This document shows, one piece after another, positions 1 to 13,591 of a DNA stretch of 64,000 bases (the stretch's first letter is position 1; every line of letters begins with the position of its first letter). Source of the DNA: Sthenelais limicola. Its lineage: Eukaryota; Annelida; Polychaeta; Phyllodocida; Sigalionidae. The position numbers were made by a program, and so were the translations under genes. The stretch spans positions 124,858,941 to 124,922,940 of the forward strand of contig OW804096.1 in the NCBI GenBank assembly GCA_942159475.1, given 5' to 3'. The notes beneath the pieces were generated by a model. The model saw nothing but the letters and a program-made list of their open reading frames with translations, did no database searches and was not told the DNA's origin.

Positions 1-3000
1 TGGGTACAGTTTTATTTCGCTTTTCTTTTTTTTTATTTCTCTGCATATAATTGGATATGATTATTAATGATTCGCCGCGAAATGTTTGCACATACTATAG
101 GCAGGTCAAGCATTTATTTGAAGATATAAGCATACAGCATTTTTATTTTTTGGGGGAGGGGTTTTCTTTTTTACTTTTCTCCACCATCTCTTGGACATAC
201 ATGAATAATATTAATATAAGATAAAAGAATGTGTTCTAAAATTGTAATATCATTACAAACATTAACTTAAATAGATGTTCCCCTGTTAGGTGCCCAGCAT
301 ACATTGACATGGTAATGAAGGCCAGGCAACTGCATTGTATAACATATTGACCTCTAGATTATATGTGGATTGTATTGTATGGGCAGTATTTAATCGATGA
401 ACTTGTTTGAACGCAGCTCCAGGACAAGCTCAGCACCACTTTGAGCAACACCCATCTTGATGGCCTTTTGTCTGCGTAGATGATTGAGCAAACATGGGCA
501 TCCGCTATCGCTGCCTGCTATCCAGCATTTCCTGTATCCAACACTTTACCAATTGGGTCTATTTATAGTGCAGATCCTCATCCTGAAGCCTATATGTTTG
601 CTTAGCGTTCATTAGAAGCTCACCCCCGCCTTGCATGGTCTGACTGTACATTCAGGCTTGAGGTAATTCCTTGTCCTTGACAGCAATTTATGTGATTAGA
701 TCCTTCTGTGCGGAAACTACCGTTGAAAGATATATTGATTTGTGTGTGACGGTCTGACTCTGGAACTGTCTGTTTTCACTTAGAGGATTGTATGTGGAGT
801 TCTATGCTATTACTTATGTCTTTTTCTGCAATATAACATTACATTCATTGTTTACAGATATCATTTAGGCTGAGGTATTTTCTCTTGTATTCATTCTTTT
901 ATTCCATAAAATTCCCTATTCACATTAGCAATTCTGAAACCCTAAGATTGAAATTTACAATTCTGTGTTTCTAAAAAAGAATATTATCATGAATCTATAA
1001 TCTTTTATTGAATAATATTATTATATCATATACCATATTTTATTTTTTATATCTTAGCTATGTTTTGGTAGTGTCAGTGTTAAATGTATTGGCCTTGTAA
1101 GAATTACATCAGGGAGGTATATACAGATTACATATAATATGTGGGCCGCCTACTTCCCAGAGAGGTTTCCTCTTTTTATTTGTTGTTCGCTTTTATATGA
1201 ATATTCCTGTTTTCCTTGGAATGGTGTTTCATACCGGTACATAGTACTATTCAGTACATAGTGGGCAAATTCCATTTTCTCCTAATATATAATATTTAGA
1301 TACAAATTACACGGCTACACGTTAATAACACTTGTTCAGATGTATTCAGTGAATATGTAACATTATGTATGTATTGTAACACAATGTATAATTATTGTAA
1401 TATTGCGTTAATAAATAAACATAAACATAAATTTGTATACTTTTTTTTACAAAATGAAAGAGCTATACAAACATGTTACTAGTCTAAAATAAAGGCAAAC
1501 TAGTATCCACTTCATAAACTAGGCTGGACAACTAAAATATGTTTACCCGATATCTTTATAGAATTAGTCTAAATATTTCTCTCGCTCCTTATTGTTTGCT
1601 ATTAAAGATTAATATGTTCCTTTTTCCTGCTGTCCAGATTCTGTACAATACAATTTGTTTAGGACAAATGACACCTATATTTCGTGGTGAAATTAAATTA
1701 GAATCATTCTAGTTTGCTCTTAATTGTTTTGTCGGTATTCTATGAAATGTGTATATCAACTCATGCAATGCATGATAGTATTGAAAATAATAGTGCTATT
1801 CGAAAAATCTATAATGTTTAATCATGTAATTAAAAACAAGTAACCATTCTCTATATCAGATGGTTTTCTCAAATTATTCCCATCAATAATAGCAAAATTC
1901 CTATTGAAACTTTTAAAAATGAGATTTATCTGGGACCTGTTGCAGCCCGAAAAGCGCTACCACAACTGAGGAAGAAGCCTCGGAAACGAACGATCTATAT
2001 GAGCTCACCGAGGCAACAGTAAACTCATAACAAAAAGAGATGTGTAACTGATTTTTTGGCTGATACTTGGTTTGAGATTTAAGGTCACATGTTTGAAAAC
2101 AAGCTAGGTAAACCTGGCATTTTTCTCACCTATATGACCCAAAACACTTCAGGTATTATTTACAGGTACTCAGAAACTTTACACTTGTTTTTAATTTTAC
2201 TCAGTAGTTTAGTTTGCCTTTTGAGCATTTGTCGTGTGAGCATTAAATTGTCTTGTATCGTGTGAGCTTTCTATAATAGTGGCACACACTCGCAAACACA
2301 TGGGAAACGCTTTGTGTGCCATAATATCCAGGATTTCGTAATTATCGAGATTTTTCTTTTCATGTACACCAAAAGTCTAATGATTTCCACATGTTTTATG
2401 TAAACCAAAAGTCCAATGATTTCCGCATGTTTCTGTATCTTCCTTACAAATAATGGGAAATCACTAGAAAGCCCGGGAAATTAGAAAATCTTGACAAAGA
2501 AAATATTCTGATGAAAAGCAGATAAATATATGGGAAAAAATGGAGATATTGTGATATGTGGTTTCCGGAAGAGATCTACAGCACGCTAGCTGCCATCTCA
2601 GGTTGGACGTTCTTGGAAACGATCTGCGGTATTTTCTGAACACCAGGCGGAGCCTTGTAGTTACTCTTTACCCTTTTATATAGTGAGCCATTGTGTGTAT
2701 ATCTTTGCTTGGGTACACACACCTTGTATTAGCTATTATTTGTAATATGGCGTTGGTGTAAGGTTCTATCTATGTACATGTGCATGGTCCTATGTGTTCG
2801 TTCCTTTAGTATTTTCTTAAAAAATAAAGGCCGAGTTGAGGACCGAGACAGTTGTTGGCTTACTTAGAGATGATTACTGTTCATTTTTCTGAAATGTCCC
2901 AAATTATTTGCATGATTGAAATAATTAGCCTATGTCTACCATATCTGGCATAAAAATAATATTCCAAGTTTTAGACCCGATAATTAAATTCTCATTATAA

Positions 3001-3457
3001 TAAATGGCAGGTAAAAAACATGATACCCATGCATATTCTTCTATTTTTGATATGCATGATTCGAGAATTTATCTAAATATCATTGGATTGATACAATTCG
3101 TGGGATGGTGACTCATGTACACACATGTACATACTTGCAAAAATAATTAGACACCATTTTCCAAATATAGTTTCGTATTCATAGCTACCTGTTGAAAAAA
3201 AACCTGGCTTTTGAAGTCTGGAATATTGTGTCATAATTTCTATAGAGTCAACAAAGTATGCTGATGGAGCATAACTATATGTAATGGTAAATTTCTTCAT
3301 GACAAATATTTATGAGATAAAAATGACGAAATGAAATGTAGATAGGCTTATGCCAACTCCCAAATTCCATGGCTAAAATCAGAGCCATATGGCCCTGCTA
3401 AAGATGAATAATATTCAAACAAACTATATGACTCATCATGCACATATTATATATGTA
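1..3457. other. Non-coding, AT-rich
   Basis: No convincing exon, RNA gene or long repeat was seen on either strand; the only open frames are short and of random composition. Two small marks stand out. Near 1110 there is a CAGGGAGGTATATA word that recurs in the hairpin at 28.35 kb. Near 1965-1995 there is a CTGAGGAAG...CGGAAACG word similar to one at about 56.19 kb. Confidence 0.6.
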
Positions 3458-3661
3458 CACTCTAGGATCAAACACTCAGATCAGATAAGAATGGCATGTC
3501 AGCCCACTTCGCTAATCGGTATCCCTGCCTAGAACTCGGCGTTTTAATGGGAATATAATGACATTTTGCGGTCTTAATGGAATTATAATGGCACTTTGCG
3601 GTTTGAGGCGAGAGGCTTTCCCTTCGCTGGAAGGGACTTTCTCAACTTTGAGCCTAGACTA
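3458..3661. repeat. Inverted-repeat MITE-like family, copy 1
   Basis: One of four related segments in the window. It contains the family word GATAAGAATGGCATGTCAG near the left side, then a 'TTGCGGTTTGAGG...AGAGGCTTTCCC' segment, and ends in TGAGCCTAGACT. The right end is well conserved. The left end (CACTCTAGGATC) is a degraded version of the terminal inverted repeat seen intact in the copy at 50.9 kb. No coding capacity. A non-autonomous DNA transposon is the likely nature; I could not establish a target-site duplication. Confidence 0.6.
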
Positions 3662-6600
3662 TGTATGTATATATATATACTTAATTGTGAAAGGTAACTT
3701 AATGTTATAAATGCTGAAATTCACCTCAGGAGGATTATTTCTTAACCCAATAGAACATACGGTACAGGTAGTGGACAACCGGGGGTGAATATAATTCAAA
3801 CAATTTGATAACGTTTCTGATTAATTCTAGTTTCTTTCTGAAACATTTCTTAAAGACAATCGACCCATGCATGGTTACCTGGTAGACCTCAACATTCAAA
3901 ACCTAGGACAACATGATTTTTATCTTCTGTATCTTGTACCTCCACTGACAGAAGAATTGTTTTGCCAATATTGTGCCAATAATATGTCTCAGTCCAAAAC
4001 CGCTGACACTAAACCTGGCAGGGTGTCCTGGCAATATGCCAACATATTACATACAAATCATGCCCGCAGATAGTTGTTAACTGTGGGCGTGGGCTATATG
4101 GTTTGGTAAAAATATTTCTCGAGATCAGGGCAAATTCTGTGATGGGAATATGAACAAAAACCAATGTCTATAATCCATGTTATATAAAGTAGCGCAGCTA
4201 TTTGAATATTTGGAAAGGAAACATCCCCTATCAGCTATATGGGCTAAGAGCTTCGAATATAGAATCGTGACCTTCGAATATAGTTACTTTTTTCAGGCAA
4301 TACTTCAAGGCCTATAGCTAGACCTGTGTGGCACCCCGTGTGGCACTACAAATAAGAAGTGCTTCCTGAGGGGGCCATATCAAAAGCTTAGATCCAACCT
4401 TATGTCTAAACTGAATGGCAGGGACCAGCCCAAAGAGCCATTACACGTGATGACAAAGAGGGAAAAGGATGTAAAAAGATCAATATTTGCTAGGGGGTGT
4501 CATGGCGTAGATCGTAAGCAGGCAGCACTAACAATCTTAGTTTTAGCAAGTGTTCTAAAGGTTGATGACGTCATCGCGCTATTATGGCGCTAGGAGAAAA
4601 GGCCCTGGAAGGTAGAAGAGCACGTAGTGGGGCGGGACATATAAATGTTCTATGTAGCATATCGCGAGGTACCGTATAATATATTAATGAAATTCATTAC
4701 CCAAGGCTAACATTGGCTATGGGGCCTTATTATAGACAGGTGACCTCACTCTGACCCCTACAAATGGGTACTTCCGGTGTTCCAACAAGGGGTAAAGGGG
4801 CTTATTGATCGTTGATTAGTGCTGGTTGGTGCCCTGGAAGGACGTAAACTTGTCCCTTGATAACCGCGTGGACTAGAGAGCAGAGGGCATGCAGCAATTA
4901 TAAGGCACGAGACTTTTAAGATTCTTAGGCTGTTCTTGTGTATGCTAGTATGCAAATTAGCTACGTCATAATGCGACAGGGCATATGATATGAATTTTCC
5001 CAGGGTCCAAATCTTCAATGGAATATTAATGTGTCTGGAATTTGAAATGTCTCACATAAGGTTGTATGGGAGCGTGATCCAAAAGGGATGGGGCAGTGGC
5101 ATAGAAGAGCATCTCTCCATTGGGGCATGTTGTAGGACCGTATTGTATATCTATATAGCTATCCATTGCTTACAGCAACGATAATAAGAATAGCAATATA
5201 TGACAGAAGATACATATATAATTATTTGCTCCTAGCTTCTTAAATGTTATATATATGGATACAAATAAAAAAGTGCAAATCCTTCCAAGAAAATCTCAGT
5301 CATACATGTGCGGGTACTCGGATAACTCCTGCTTACGTGGCTTTCTCGGAGCTGGTATCTTATTTCACCCATTACATTGTTTGACTGGACATTGGGCCCT
5401 GAAATAACCTAACCCCGAACCTAACCCTCTGGTTTGGATCTTCCCCAATTAGCAGGGTTTAGCCTTGAGCCACAGGCATAATTTGAGAGCGCGCCATGAT
5501 CTTTTTTTGTGAGGGCAGCAAGAGGATGCTTCGATAGACACTGTTTTTCTAGAGTAAACGATGATTATAACATGACTCACGTGACCTGTTACTTTGCCTC
5601 GGTGTCTGCATGGCCCTGTCCTGTCCTATTTAGGATTTCAAGTCGGGAGTTTTACGTGCAAATAAAAACCAGAGGAATATGTGCCAAGAGGCTTCGTGTT
5701 GGCGTTGGTTTTGTAGCTTAGATTATTAAGACTGGTTACTGGTTTACTGTCAATAGAATTGCTGTACTTCTAATATACGAAAATAAATGGATTAATTTCA
5801 CATATAAACGCTTGTTTGGGGGGGGGGGGGTTAAAAGAAGAAGCTAGGTCAGCTATATAATTATGTATCCAATAAAAAGCAATTCATCATTTACGGCAGA
5901 GTCTACATACCATATTTACATTGATATTATAGTATTATTTGAGCGATTCCGTTTGGTGCATTCCACACACAAAAATATTCATCCAGTCCTTTGCAACATT
6001 TGCGCCAAATAATGTTTCGATATATTTCCCATTAGAACAAAAATGACAGGCACTGAAGATTGACACAGTGTTACTATCGACAATATTTTACTTCCAATTT
6101 GCAATGTGGAGTATGAATTTAACTCTTCCTGGCGAATTAATTGTTCATCTTGGAATGCGAAAATCGATTTAATATGAAGGCCCACCTTTTGTCAATTAAC
6201 TTCATTTCCTTCAGAACGTCTGTTTAAATCGGCTGTCTCTCTCATACCTCATGGGCTTGATAAATTTCTTACTCCAAGGACATTTAATTGCTCCCTCTCC
6301 CAATAATTGTTAGAACGATTAAAACCTCACCAAAGGATTAGTGGTACCTTTCCACCAAACATGCAGTATAAAGTAAAAGCGATAGTGTGCAACTTCACTT
6401 TTTTTTATCTATTTTATGGCCGACTGGCAAAGATTCTTGATGTAAATTCCAGACATATTAATTTTAGTCCCATGTCTCTATTGCTGCCTAATGTTTCCTT
6501 TATTCTTACTGTCCCCTCTTCTATTAGGAATGTGTCGTTGAACTTGGAAAATAGCTAGAAAACACTCTAAAGTTGGTACAGAATGTTAGTAATATTTTTG

Positions 6601-7640
6601 CAACTTATCTAAGACGAAACCACATGAAATGCAAAATAATAAGTATGACTTCCAAAGTCCATAGATTTATGACAATATTGCAAATCGCCTACTCGTTATA
6701 CTTTGGACATGAAGGTGAAGCCCTTATCTCTATACGTATGTCATCGATAGTGTTGTAGTTCGACTGAATATCGATGTTTTAATTCAATTGAATGTCAATG
6801 AGAGAACGTTTAATTAGAACCTGTAATTAATCAATACTTAGTGGTGTCAACCCCCCATCGGAAAAATCGGAAATTACGTTCCAGTCTATTCCCCCAATTC
6901 ATTTATAGAACATACAGATCAATTGAGGGAGATATATATTTCATTGGTATCCATGAATTGTAAAATGTTTCTTTACATGTTTTTTTGTCCTAATCTATCA
7001 CTAATTAAATAATTTTGAGCGTTTTCAAGGTGAGACAATTCCTTAAATAATTCCTATGATGAATATCGACCTTTCTCATATTCAACGCTGTCGGAAATAG
7101 CTCTTATATTGTGTCTTCAAGAAATGTTTTTACTCATAATACTATACATCGAGACATTTATCCATTATGCTTCACTGTAAATACGGGCATAATATTATAT
7201 AATTATATGCAAACAATGATTTCTGGGGGATGTTTTTTCCAGGTATTAAACGCAACATTTCTAGTCACTTGATTATCATCCAAATACGTACAAGGATCTT
7301 TTTATAAATGTATTCCATATATCCCTCCCTCAACATTGTTTTTTTGTAAATCCTACATATTCGTGAGCGATTTGTTTTCTAATCCCAAAAAACGTTGTGG
7401 ATGAAAAAGTATGATAGATTGGGAGGTATCGATATAGGATGTGTTATTAACACCTCGACCTGACAAGATAATGCCCATTCCAGAACCGGGTCGTTCTAAA
7501 ATAGTTGGTCATAATGGGTGCTAATCATAATAATTATGAATTGCAATGGCTATTATCACATTGTTAACAATGCTTGATTGATAAGAAATCGATTGTTATA
7601 AGGAAAGTAACTCTGACCTGATACTTGAACTTGTAGTCTG
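3662..7640. other. Non-coding
   Basis: A short (TA)n tract lies at about 3668-3681 and a G homopolymer run at about 5818-5831. TGACGTCA occurs at 4566. Open frames of up to 86 codons occur on both strands but show no recognisable domain or splice context. Confidence 0.5.
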
Positions 7641-8036
7641 GCAATTTGTTTTGAGAACACTCTTTAAGTATTGAACAGTAACACAAACAAATCGAACTGT
7701 CGTATATCTTTAAATCTCGATGGATTATTTTTTTTCTATATATATGTCGATATTTTAGTCATGGTAATTTGTTTCGAAGCAGGTTCTAACCAACAAAGGG
7801 TCAGTGAACCATGAGGGGGGAGCTCGCCACCCCTATTTAGTTACAGAACCAGCTCAACAACAGCAATTTGTTTTGAGAACACTTGTTAAGGATTGTATAG
7901 CGACACCCAAAACATCGAATTATGCATCTAAATTACATTTTGATTGATGTTTCGAGAACACTTTTTAAGAATTGTTGTACAGCGCCACAACATAAATCAA
8001 CGTATCGCATATCTTTGATTGTTGATAGCAGAAAGA
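7641..8036. repeat. Diverged tandem repeat around GAGAACACT
   Basis: Three related units each begin with a TTTTGAGAACACT/TTCGAGAACACT-like word (about 7647, 7869 and 7949), continue through TTTAAG...ATTG...ACA and end near a CGTAT..ATCTTT word. Units 2 and 3 are about 80 bp apart. Between units 1 and 2 lies a different, CAA-tailed repeat (7779-7863), which may be an insertion. No coding capacity. Confidence 0.5.
7779..7863 (+). repeat. Dispersed CAA-tailed repeat, copy 1
   Basis: This segment begins GCAGGTTCTAAC, contains CAGTGAACCAT and ACCCCTAT, and ends in CAGAACCAGCTCAACAACAG. It aligns end to end with 55909-55998. A short element with a CAA-repeat tail is compatible with a SINE 3' end, but no RNA polymerase III promoter boxes were recognised. 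Confidence 0.5.
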
Positions 8037-9059
8037 TGCTTTTTCTGATATGTATAAAAAAAAACTTGCCAAAGCCTGAATAAAACCATTTCAACAACAA
8101 TAATATTATGGGTTTCTTCCAACGCCGCCGTTTTAAGAATCATACCTTTAATGAATATTTTTGCATTTTCCCTACTTTCCCGCTTTCAAGTACGGTGTAA
8201 ATTATTTGATTAGCAGCACATTTACTTACTTAATTTACTTATGCAGAAAATGATTGGTTATGCAATGAGTTTATTTTATTTAGAATCTTTATACAGTCAA
8301 TCTTCCGTAAAATGACAGTTGAAAGATAGACGACAGGTATGCACAGTGTACAAAGAATGTTAAATTACGATCAATTGATTGTTTATGAATAACATTTCAG
8401 ATTTTTCTATAAAAAGTCAAATTTGTTATCAGACCTATAGATGGTCCATTCTCATGAAACGGTTCCAAATGGGTATTTTGGGAAGGGTGGTTGAAATAAA
8501 ATGAGTGTAGATGCCCCATATGCCACTCTTCTAAACCCCGAAACTGTGCTTCTTACTTCTTAGGTATACATGAGAACTGTTGGAAATAAATCCTTGAATA
8601 ATATATTGCTAATATATTAATGACTGTGATGGTCGCACAAATATTCATTGTCATTTCGGTCATTTTAAAAAAATTGATTATATTTTCACCTGGTCCCAAA
8701 GCAGAATGGTATACGGGAAACAAATCTACACCTATAGGATCATTATGAAAATCAGTGGACAAAAACGGGGGCCGTCATGGATGGTGATGGACAAAAAAAC
8801 TTCCCCATTTGGAAACTTAAAATGTTGTTTTTTATACGTTTATTTTGTCATCAAAAAGGGGACACAATCAGTGGGTCTAACTCCCGATATGGGGAGGATC
8901 TCAAGCCCTGCTAGACACGTTGGATACGTTCTAATAGGAGCAACAATCCACCATTAGTTCAACGATCTAATGGTGGCCCCTATCAATTGTGGTCCCTATC
9001 AATTTATATGCAATATAATAACAAATTTATCAAGACCGCACTGCAGATGCATGCACAAT
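8037..9059. other. Non-coding
   Basis: No supported feature. Short open frames on both strands lack domains. Confidence 0.5.
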
Positions 9060-9775
9060 GGGGTCGTTGTATAACAAATGTCCATCTACGATATCGTAGA
9101 CATTTGTTTCTACGACTACGATGTCTGTTTGCGACTCGTCAAAATAAACAACAGCTAGGTGCATTGCATAATAATGAATCGTGAAATAGAGGATTCTTTG
9201 TGGCTTCAAAAATGACATTAAAGGACAATTTCAAGGTAGAGAGGCATTAAAACGCCGAAATGGTGCATGGGAGAACATCATCCATAATTGTAATTTATTC
9301 TAATTTAAAAAATTTGGCTTTTATTACTTTCAACTAAAAAATGCTAGAAAATTACGAAATCTATTTTGAAGTACAAATAATAGATAATAGTGCAATGTAT
9401 CAAATTCACAAAATATCACCTGACATTGAATAGTGGTATATATTTGGAAAGATAAATTTGAACCTTTTTCACTATTAAGATATTTTAAGATGGGTAAATG
9501 TGGTATCAGTGCATCACAGAGCATGTTTCTTATGCAAGGCAGAATATTAACACAGTGAATATGGCATTGTTTATTTGTTCACCAAAATGATGTATGTCGA
9601 TATTTTTTCAATGAAATAAATAACCATAACCATAAGTATTCAGGTTTGATTTTTGGTCTCAATACGGCTATTATTAGAATAAGAAATATTCAAAAACATT
9701 TCACATGCCGCAGATGGCTGTCTACGACGTAGTAGAAACAATCCACGAGCTCGCAGATTGTTATGCAACGGGGGC
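9060..9775. mobile_element. Putative non-autonomous element with ~70 bp imperfect terminal inverted repeats
   Basis: The left end (about 9060-9135) and right end (about 9709-9775) are inverted copies of each other. Both carry a CGTTG(T/C)ATAACAA word near the outside and a GTTTCTAC...ACG word farther in. The left arm has its own internal palindrome, with AACAAATGT and ACATTTGTT flanking CTACGATATCGTAG. The ~570 bp interior is AT-rich and has no transposase-like frame. The arms are diverged, so this would be an old copy. The boundaries are approximate and the superfamily is unknown. Confidence 0.45.
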
Positions 9776-9938
9776 CAAGTATTATAAAGAATGAACTTAG
9801 TAAGTCCAGTCCATCATCTAACAATATAATGGAATGCAACTATGGACTAAGTGTAGACCAAAATGTGTTAAGTTAATTCATGACCAAATAGCCAACAACA
9901 AAGGCGTTACAAGTAGCTCATCAATGATGATAACAAAT
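9776..9938. other. Non-coding spacer
   Basis: Nothing recognised. Confidence 0.4.
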
Positions 9939-10010
9939 AAGGTATAAAGTGTAAAGTATAAGGTGTAAGGTATAAGGTATAAGGTGTAAGGGGTCAGGTA
10001 TAAGGTACAA
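9939..10010. repeat. Minisatellite, ~7 bp unit AAGGTAT/AAGGTGT
   Basis: About ten head-to-tail variants of a 7-base unit (AAGGTAT, AAGTGTA, AAGGTGT) lie in roughly 70 bp. The minus-strand open frame over it (9878-10105) reads as a TLYL/PYTLY repeat and is a by-product of the array, not a gene. Confidence 0.8.
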
Positions 10011-10013
10011 TAG

Positions 10014-11790
10014 GAAATGAGGGAGGGAGGTGGAATCTGCTGGGTGAATGAATAGGGTGGAAGGGAGGCGACGAGGGCATTTTCAAAAAAGAAAGTTCTG
10101 GTCAAGCCAAATGCTATTCTCTCTTATATTTTGTGTAAATTCTTTGGAATTGTATAGTGTTGGTCCGCTTCCAGCCTATTCCAGTAGTAAGGGATTTTGT
10201 AATACAGTAAACGTCTAATAAACTCGAGTCTAGGTATATTGGACATTTAAAGACGATTTTGCCCTGCTGAAACTGACGTGTTTGCAATGCTCTAAGATCT
10301 ATATACTCCAAAGGTTGAAGGGAGATCTATATACTCTGGTTGTATTTCTAGTTTATTATATATTTGCTTTACATAATCTTTAGATTAATTAGAAATATTG
10401 ATTATTTTTCTTTCTGTTTCAATACACCCATGTGTCTATCTTTCATCAAGTATACAGAAATTATTTTGTTCATGATTTTTTGTATTAAAGTGTCAGTAAA
10501 CCCCCAAATATTATGAGCAAATCCATTTCCTTGCTATTATTGAAATGTAACAACCCTGGTTTTACTTAATTCAAATTATTATTTAGTGAGTTTTACCCAT
10601 TTAAAGGAGTGAAAAAGTAGTTCCACAGTTTAACACTCCATTCAAGGCGCCACTGTTTGCCTACGTCATAAAGCTGCGCCAATCTTGAAATGTACATGCA
10701 ATGAACATAACAAACAACTCTCATAATTGCTGCTAGAAAGAAGGAGGGTGGGGTGGGAGGAAGGAGTTTGACCAAAGCAGGTGTGCAGACCAAAACAAAC
10801 TGTGTTACATGTATAGTTCTCTGGTCAAAACAATGGCTGAAAGCAGTGACAGTGAACTGTTTCAATTGCTGGGAGATTGGGGGGGAAAGGTAGGGATAGT
10901 ATGTTCATTTCTGGTGCAGCTTTGTGATGTCACACAGCACTCTCAGTGCCCTCTTGTGCTAAACAGACCTTTTCAACTAAGCTTTCCCAATTCGTGCCTG
11001 TAATTGACTATAAGTTAGACATAAATGGAAGTAAAAAAAATGAGACTTGGCTGTTGTATTTATGGCTCCATGAAGTTTGTTGTCCTAAAAGTGACCAGGA
11101 ACCTGTTAACTGACCCTTTAATCACACCATATTATCAACGTCACGGATGATGACGACCAGAATAAGTTTCAATTTCTCTCCTCCGCTATGTATTTAATCT
11201 CAGATTTCAGTGCAAAATTTTGTTATGGATTATGCTCTATGAACATATTGGCACATATGAATAAATAAACAAACATTTCCATGTAATCTTAATTAATTTT
11301 CAAAATTATTTATTATAATATTTTGGTCTGAAGGTTTATGTTTAGCATATTTAATGGCTCTAATTTCTTAAATATTCATCGCATGTATGGAAAAGTGGGT
11401 ACACATTTGTTCAGAATATAGTCTGATAGCATAACATCATCCGTTATAATATACGGGAAGAGGGGTTTCTTTGTTTGACATGTTCTTGGAATCTATTATG
11501 TTAATAACCGTTTTTCTGGTCTGTACAGTTCCGTCCACCCTCTCTGGAGGACAACGTATGTGGTTTGTGAAGGTATCTGGGGTGAAGGGTAATTTTGAAG
11601 CCCTTTTTAGTTTTTTAGTTCTGTTCTATACAACTATTTTTAGGCAGGGAAAGTTGGAAAAGCCTTTGGTAGAGCCTTTCAGGGACTTTCTGGGTCAACG
11701 TCATTCCCTATTGAGGTCATGCCTTAATGTCCCACCGTCTGCGGCAACATGGGATTCCCTAGCAATGTGTCTTGCAGAGTCCCTAGCAAT
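10014..11790. other. Non-coding
   Basis: No supported exon. A 112-codon frame at 11471-11809 runs directly into the purine tract, has no domain and no splice context, and is not called. Confidence 0.5.
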
Positions 11791-12122
11791 GGGAGAGAGA
11801 GAGCAATAGAGATCAGAGGGGGAGGGGGAGAGTGAGGAAAAAGAGAGGGGAGAAGAGAGAGATCAGAAGGGGAGGGGGGGGAGCGAAGAAGCAGAGGGAG
11901 ATGGTGGGAGAAATCAGATCAGGATAGAGAGGCGAGGGGGAGGGAAAGACGGGAGGGAGAGGAAAGAGGGAGGGGAGGGAGAGGGAAGGAGAGAATGAAA
12001 GAAGCAGAGGGACAGAGTGGGGGAAATCAGATAGGGTGAGGGAAAATAGGATGGAAATAATAGGAGAGAAAAGAGGGGGAGAGAGAATAGGGCAGGGGAG
12101 AGGAGAAGAGGGTAGAGACAGG
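11791..12122. repeat. Purine-rich (GA/GGA) low-complexity tract
   Basis: About 330 bp is almost entirely A and G on the plus strand, with recurring variants of AGATCAGAGGGGGAGG and GAAATCAGAT. It is a diverged simple repeat. The 109-codon minus-strand frame is a Pro/Ser/Leu translation of the tract. Such polypurine tracts can form triplex DNA; whether this one does is unknown. Confidence 0.85.
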
Positions 12123-13553
12123 TGTGAGTACATAGGAAACATCTATTGAAGAATATAATTATGTAAAAAATGTAATTTGTCTATTTGGAACAATTTCATG
12201 AGGATCGACCAGAAATATATTGATCGAAAGTTACAATCAATTATTCCTCCAGAAACGTGTGTGACAGATTATGAAACCTTCCTGAGGAATAATTGAAGAA
12301 TCTAATCTAAAAAGATGACTTTCCTTGGATAAAATGAGAACTGACATCTTTGATTGGCTTTATATGTACCTGTTTCTCCTCGAAACGCCTTATCAGATGT
12401 TTGCCTTATCTTATCTTTATCATTTATTTGGATATGTCCCCTAACATAATAAACAATGACACTCTCTTGTTGACAGTTCTCTCAATGGGAAATCGGTTTA
12501 CATCTTATGGGCCATTTCCTCTCAAACGGTTCTCAATATAATGTTCTAGATTTCTTCTAATTCCTTTTGATGTGCACACATGGTATGATTGGTATTTGAA
12601 GCCCGAGATCAGTATAATAGAAGACCTGTGTTATATTCCAGGAGGTCATCTCCTTTTTGTCCATTAATGGAATAATACAATATACCGTATCTATTGATAA
12701 TAATAATGCAGTGAAAATAATAAACATTGAAAAAGTCAATGCCTTAAATGGGCCGATATTAATGTAGGCCTACTTGAGAAAAAATGTGGCAATTCTTTGA
12801 ATTTTTAATAGCCACTTTTAACCATTATGAATGAATTCTTCGACCTGCTTGGACGGTTGTTAATGTTTTATAAAACCATGCTTGAATGTACATAAAGAAT
12901 AGGAAATTAGAATAATTAAGAAACCCCTTCCCCTCAATATCTCAAAAGTTTCTCAGATTTGCTTTTTTCCTGTAGAAAACGCAGAGGATACTCCTTTCCA
13001 TGAATTTCCCTAGAAATCCCCAAACCCCCTGTATGGTGCAGTGTTGCAATTTACAGCTTCATGACAAGTGTATTCCATTACCCCTGTCAAAATAAAATTC
13101 CAGATATTACGTTAATATGGGTATGTTTCAGCCTTTTGGGACCCGCTAGACGAGATGTGACCAACCCGCCCTCTGTGGGCGGATAAGCCTACTACATCAA
13201 CAATTTGTGACGTCACCCAACCCATCAGTGTCCACTCCCCATATATACACTCCCCATACTTCTGGCCTTATTTTTAATGTTTTCCCCTGAAAGTGGCGAC
13301 CTGTAATTCGCCTGAGAGAAACTTGACTTAGTTAGCTACCCTTTTGTCTGGAAAAACTACTGTGTTCATGGTCCAGAAATGCTGTTTTCAAAACATTCAT
13401 GCACCCTCTATCTGTTGTCACTCACTCCTGCCATGTTTACATAGCTTCAACCACCCAACAGCTATACCCTTACTAGCCACTGCCACCCTTACATAACACC
13501 CACATAACACCCAGCTAGCTTGTTGACATGTAGGCTATTTATAGGGTGGGTGT
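12123..13553. other. Non-coding
   Basis: No supported feature apart from a TGACGTCA at 13208. Confidence 0.5.
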
Positions 13554-13591
13554 TGTAGCCTACCCAACACGTTGGTGTTGTGTAGGCTACA
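13554..13591. repeat. Short inverted repeat with TGTAGCCTAC arms
   Basis: TGTAGCCTAC (13554-13563) pairs perfectly with GTAGGCTACA (13582-13591), and the intervening bases CCAACAC/GTGTTG extend the pairing. The hairpin lies in a C/T-rich stretch with repeated 'CCCACATAACACC' words. Its function is unknown; it could be a remnant MITE or a chance palindrome. Confidence 0.5.

Noticed and set aside
9939..10010. CRISPR-like direct repeats
   Set aside because: The units are 7 bp with no spacers; a minisatellite in a eukaryotic genome.
11471..11809. 112-codon plus-strand frame with a hydrophobic start resembling a signal peptide
   Set aside because: No domain, no splice context, and the end runs into the purine repeat; chance opening is likely.
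11813..12142. 109-codon minus-strand frame
   Set aside because: Low-complexity translation of a purine tract.
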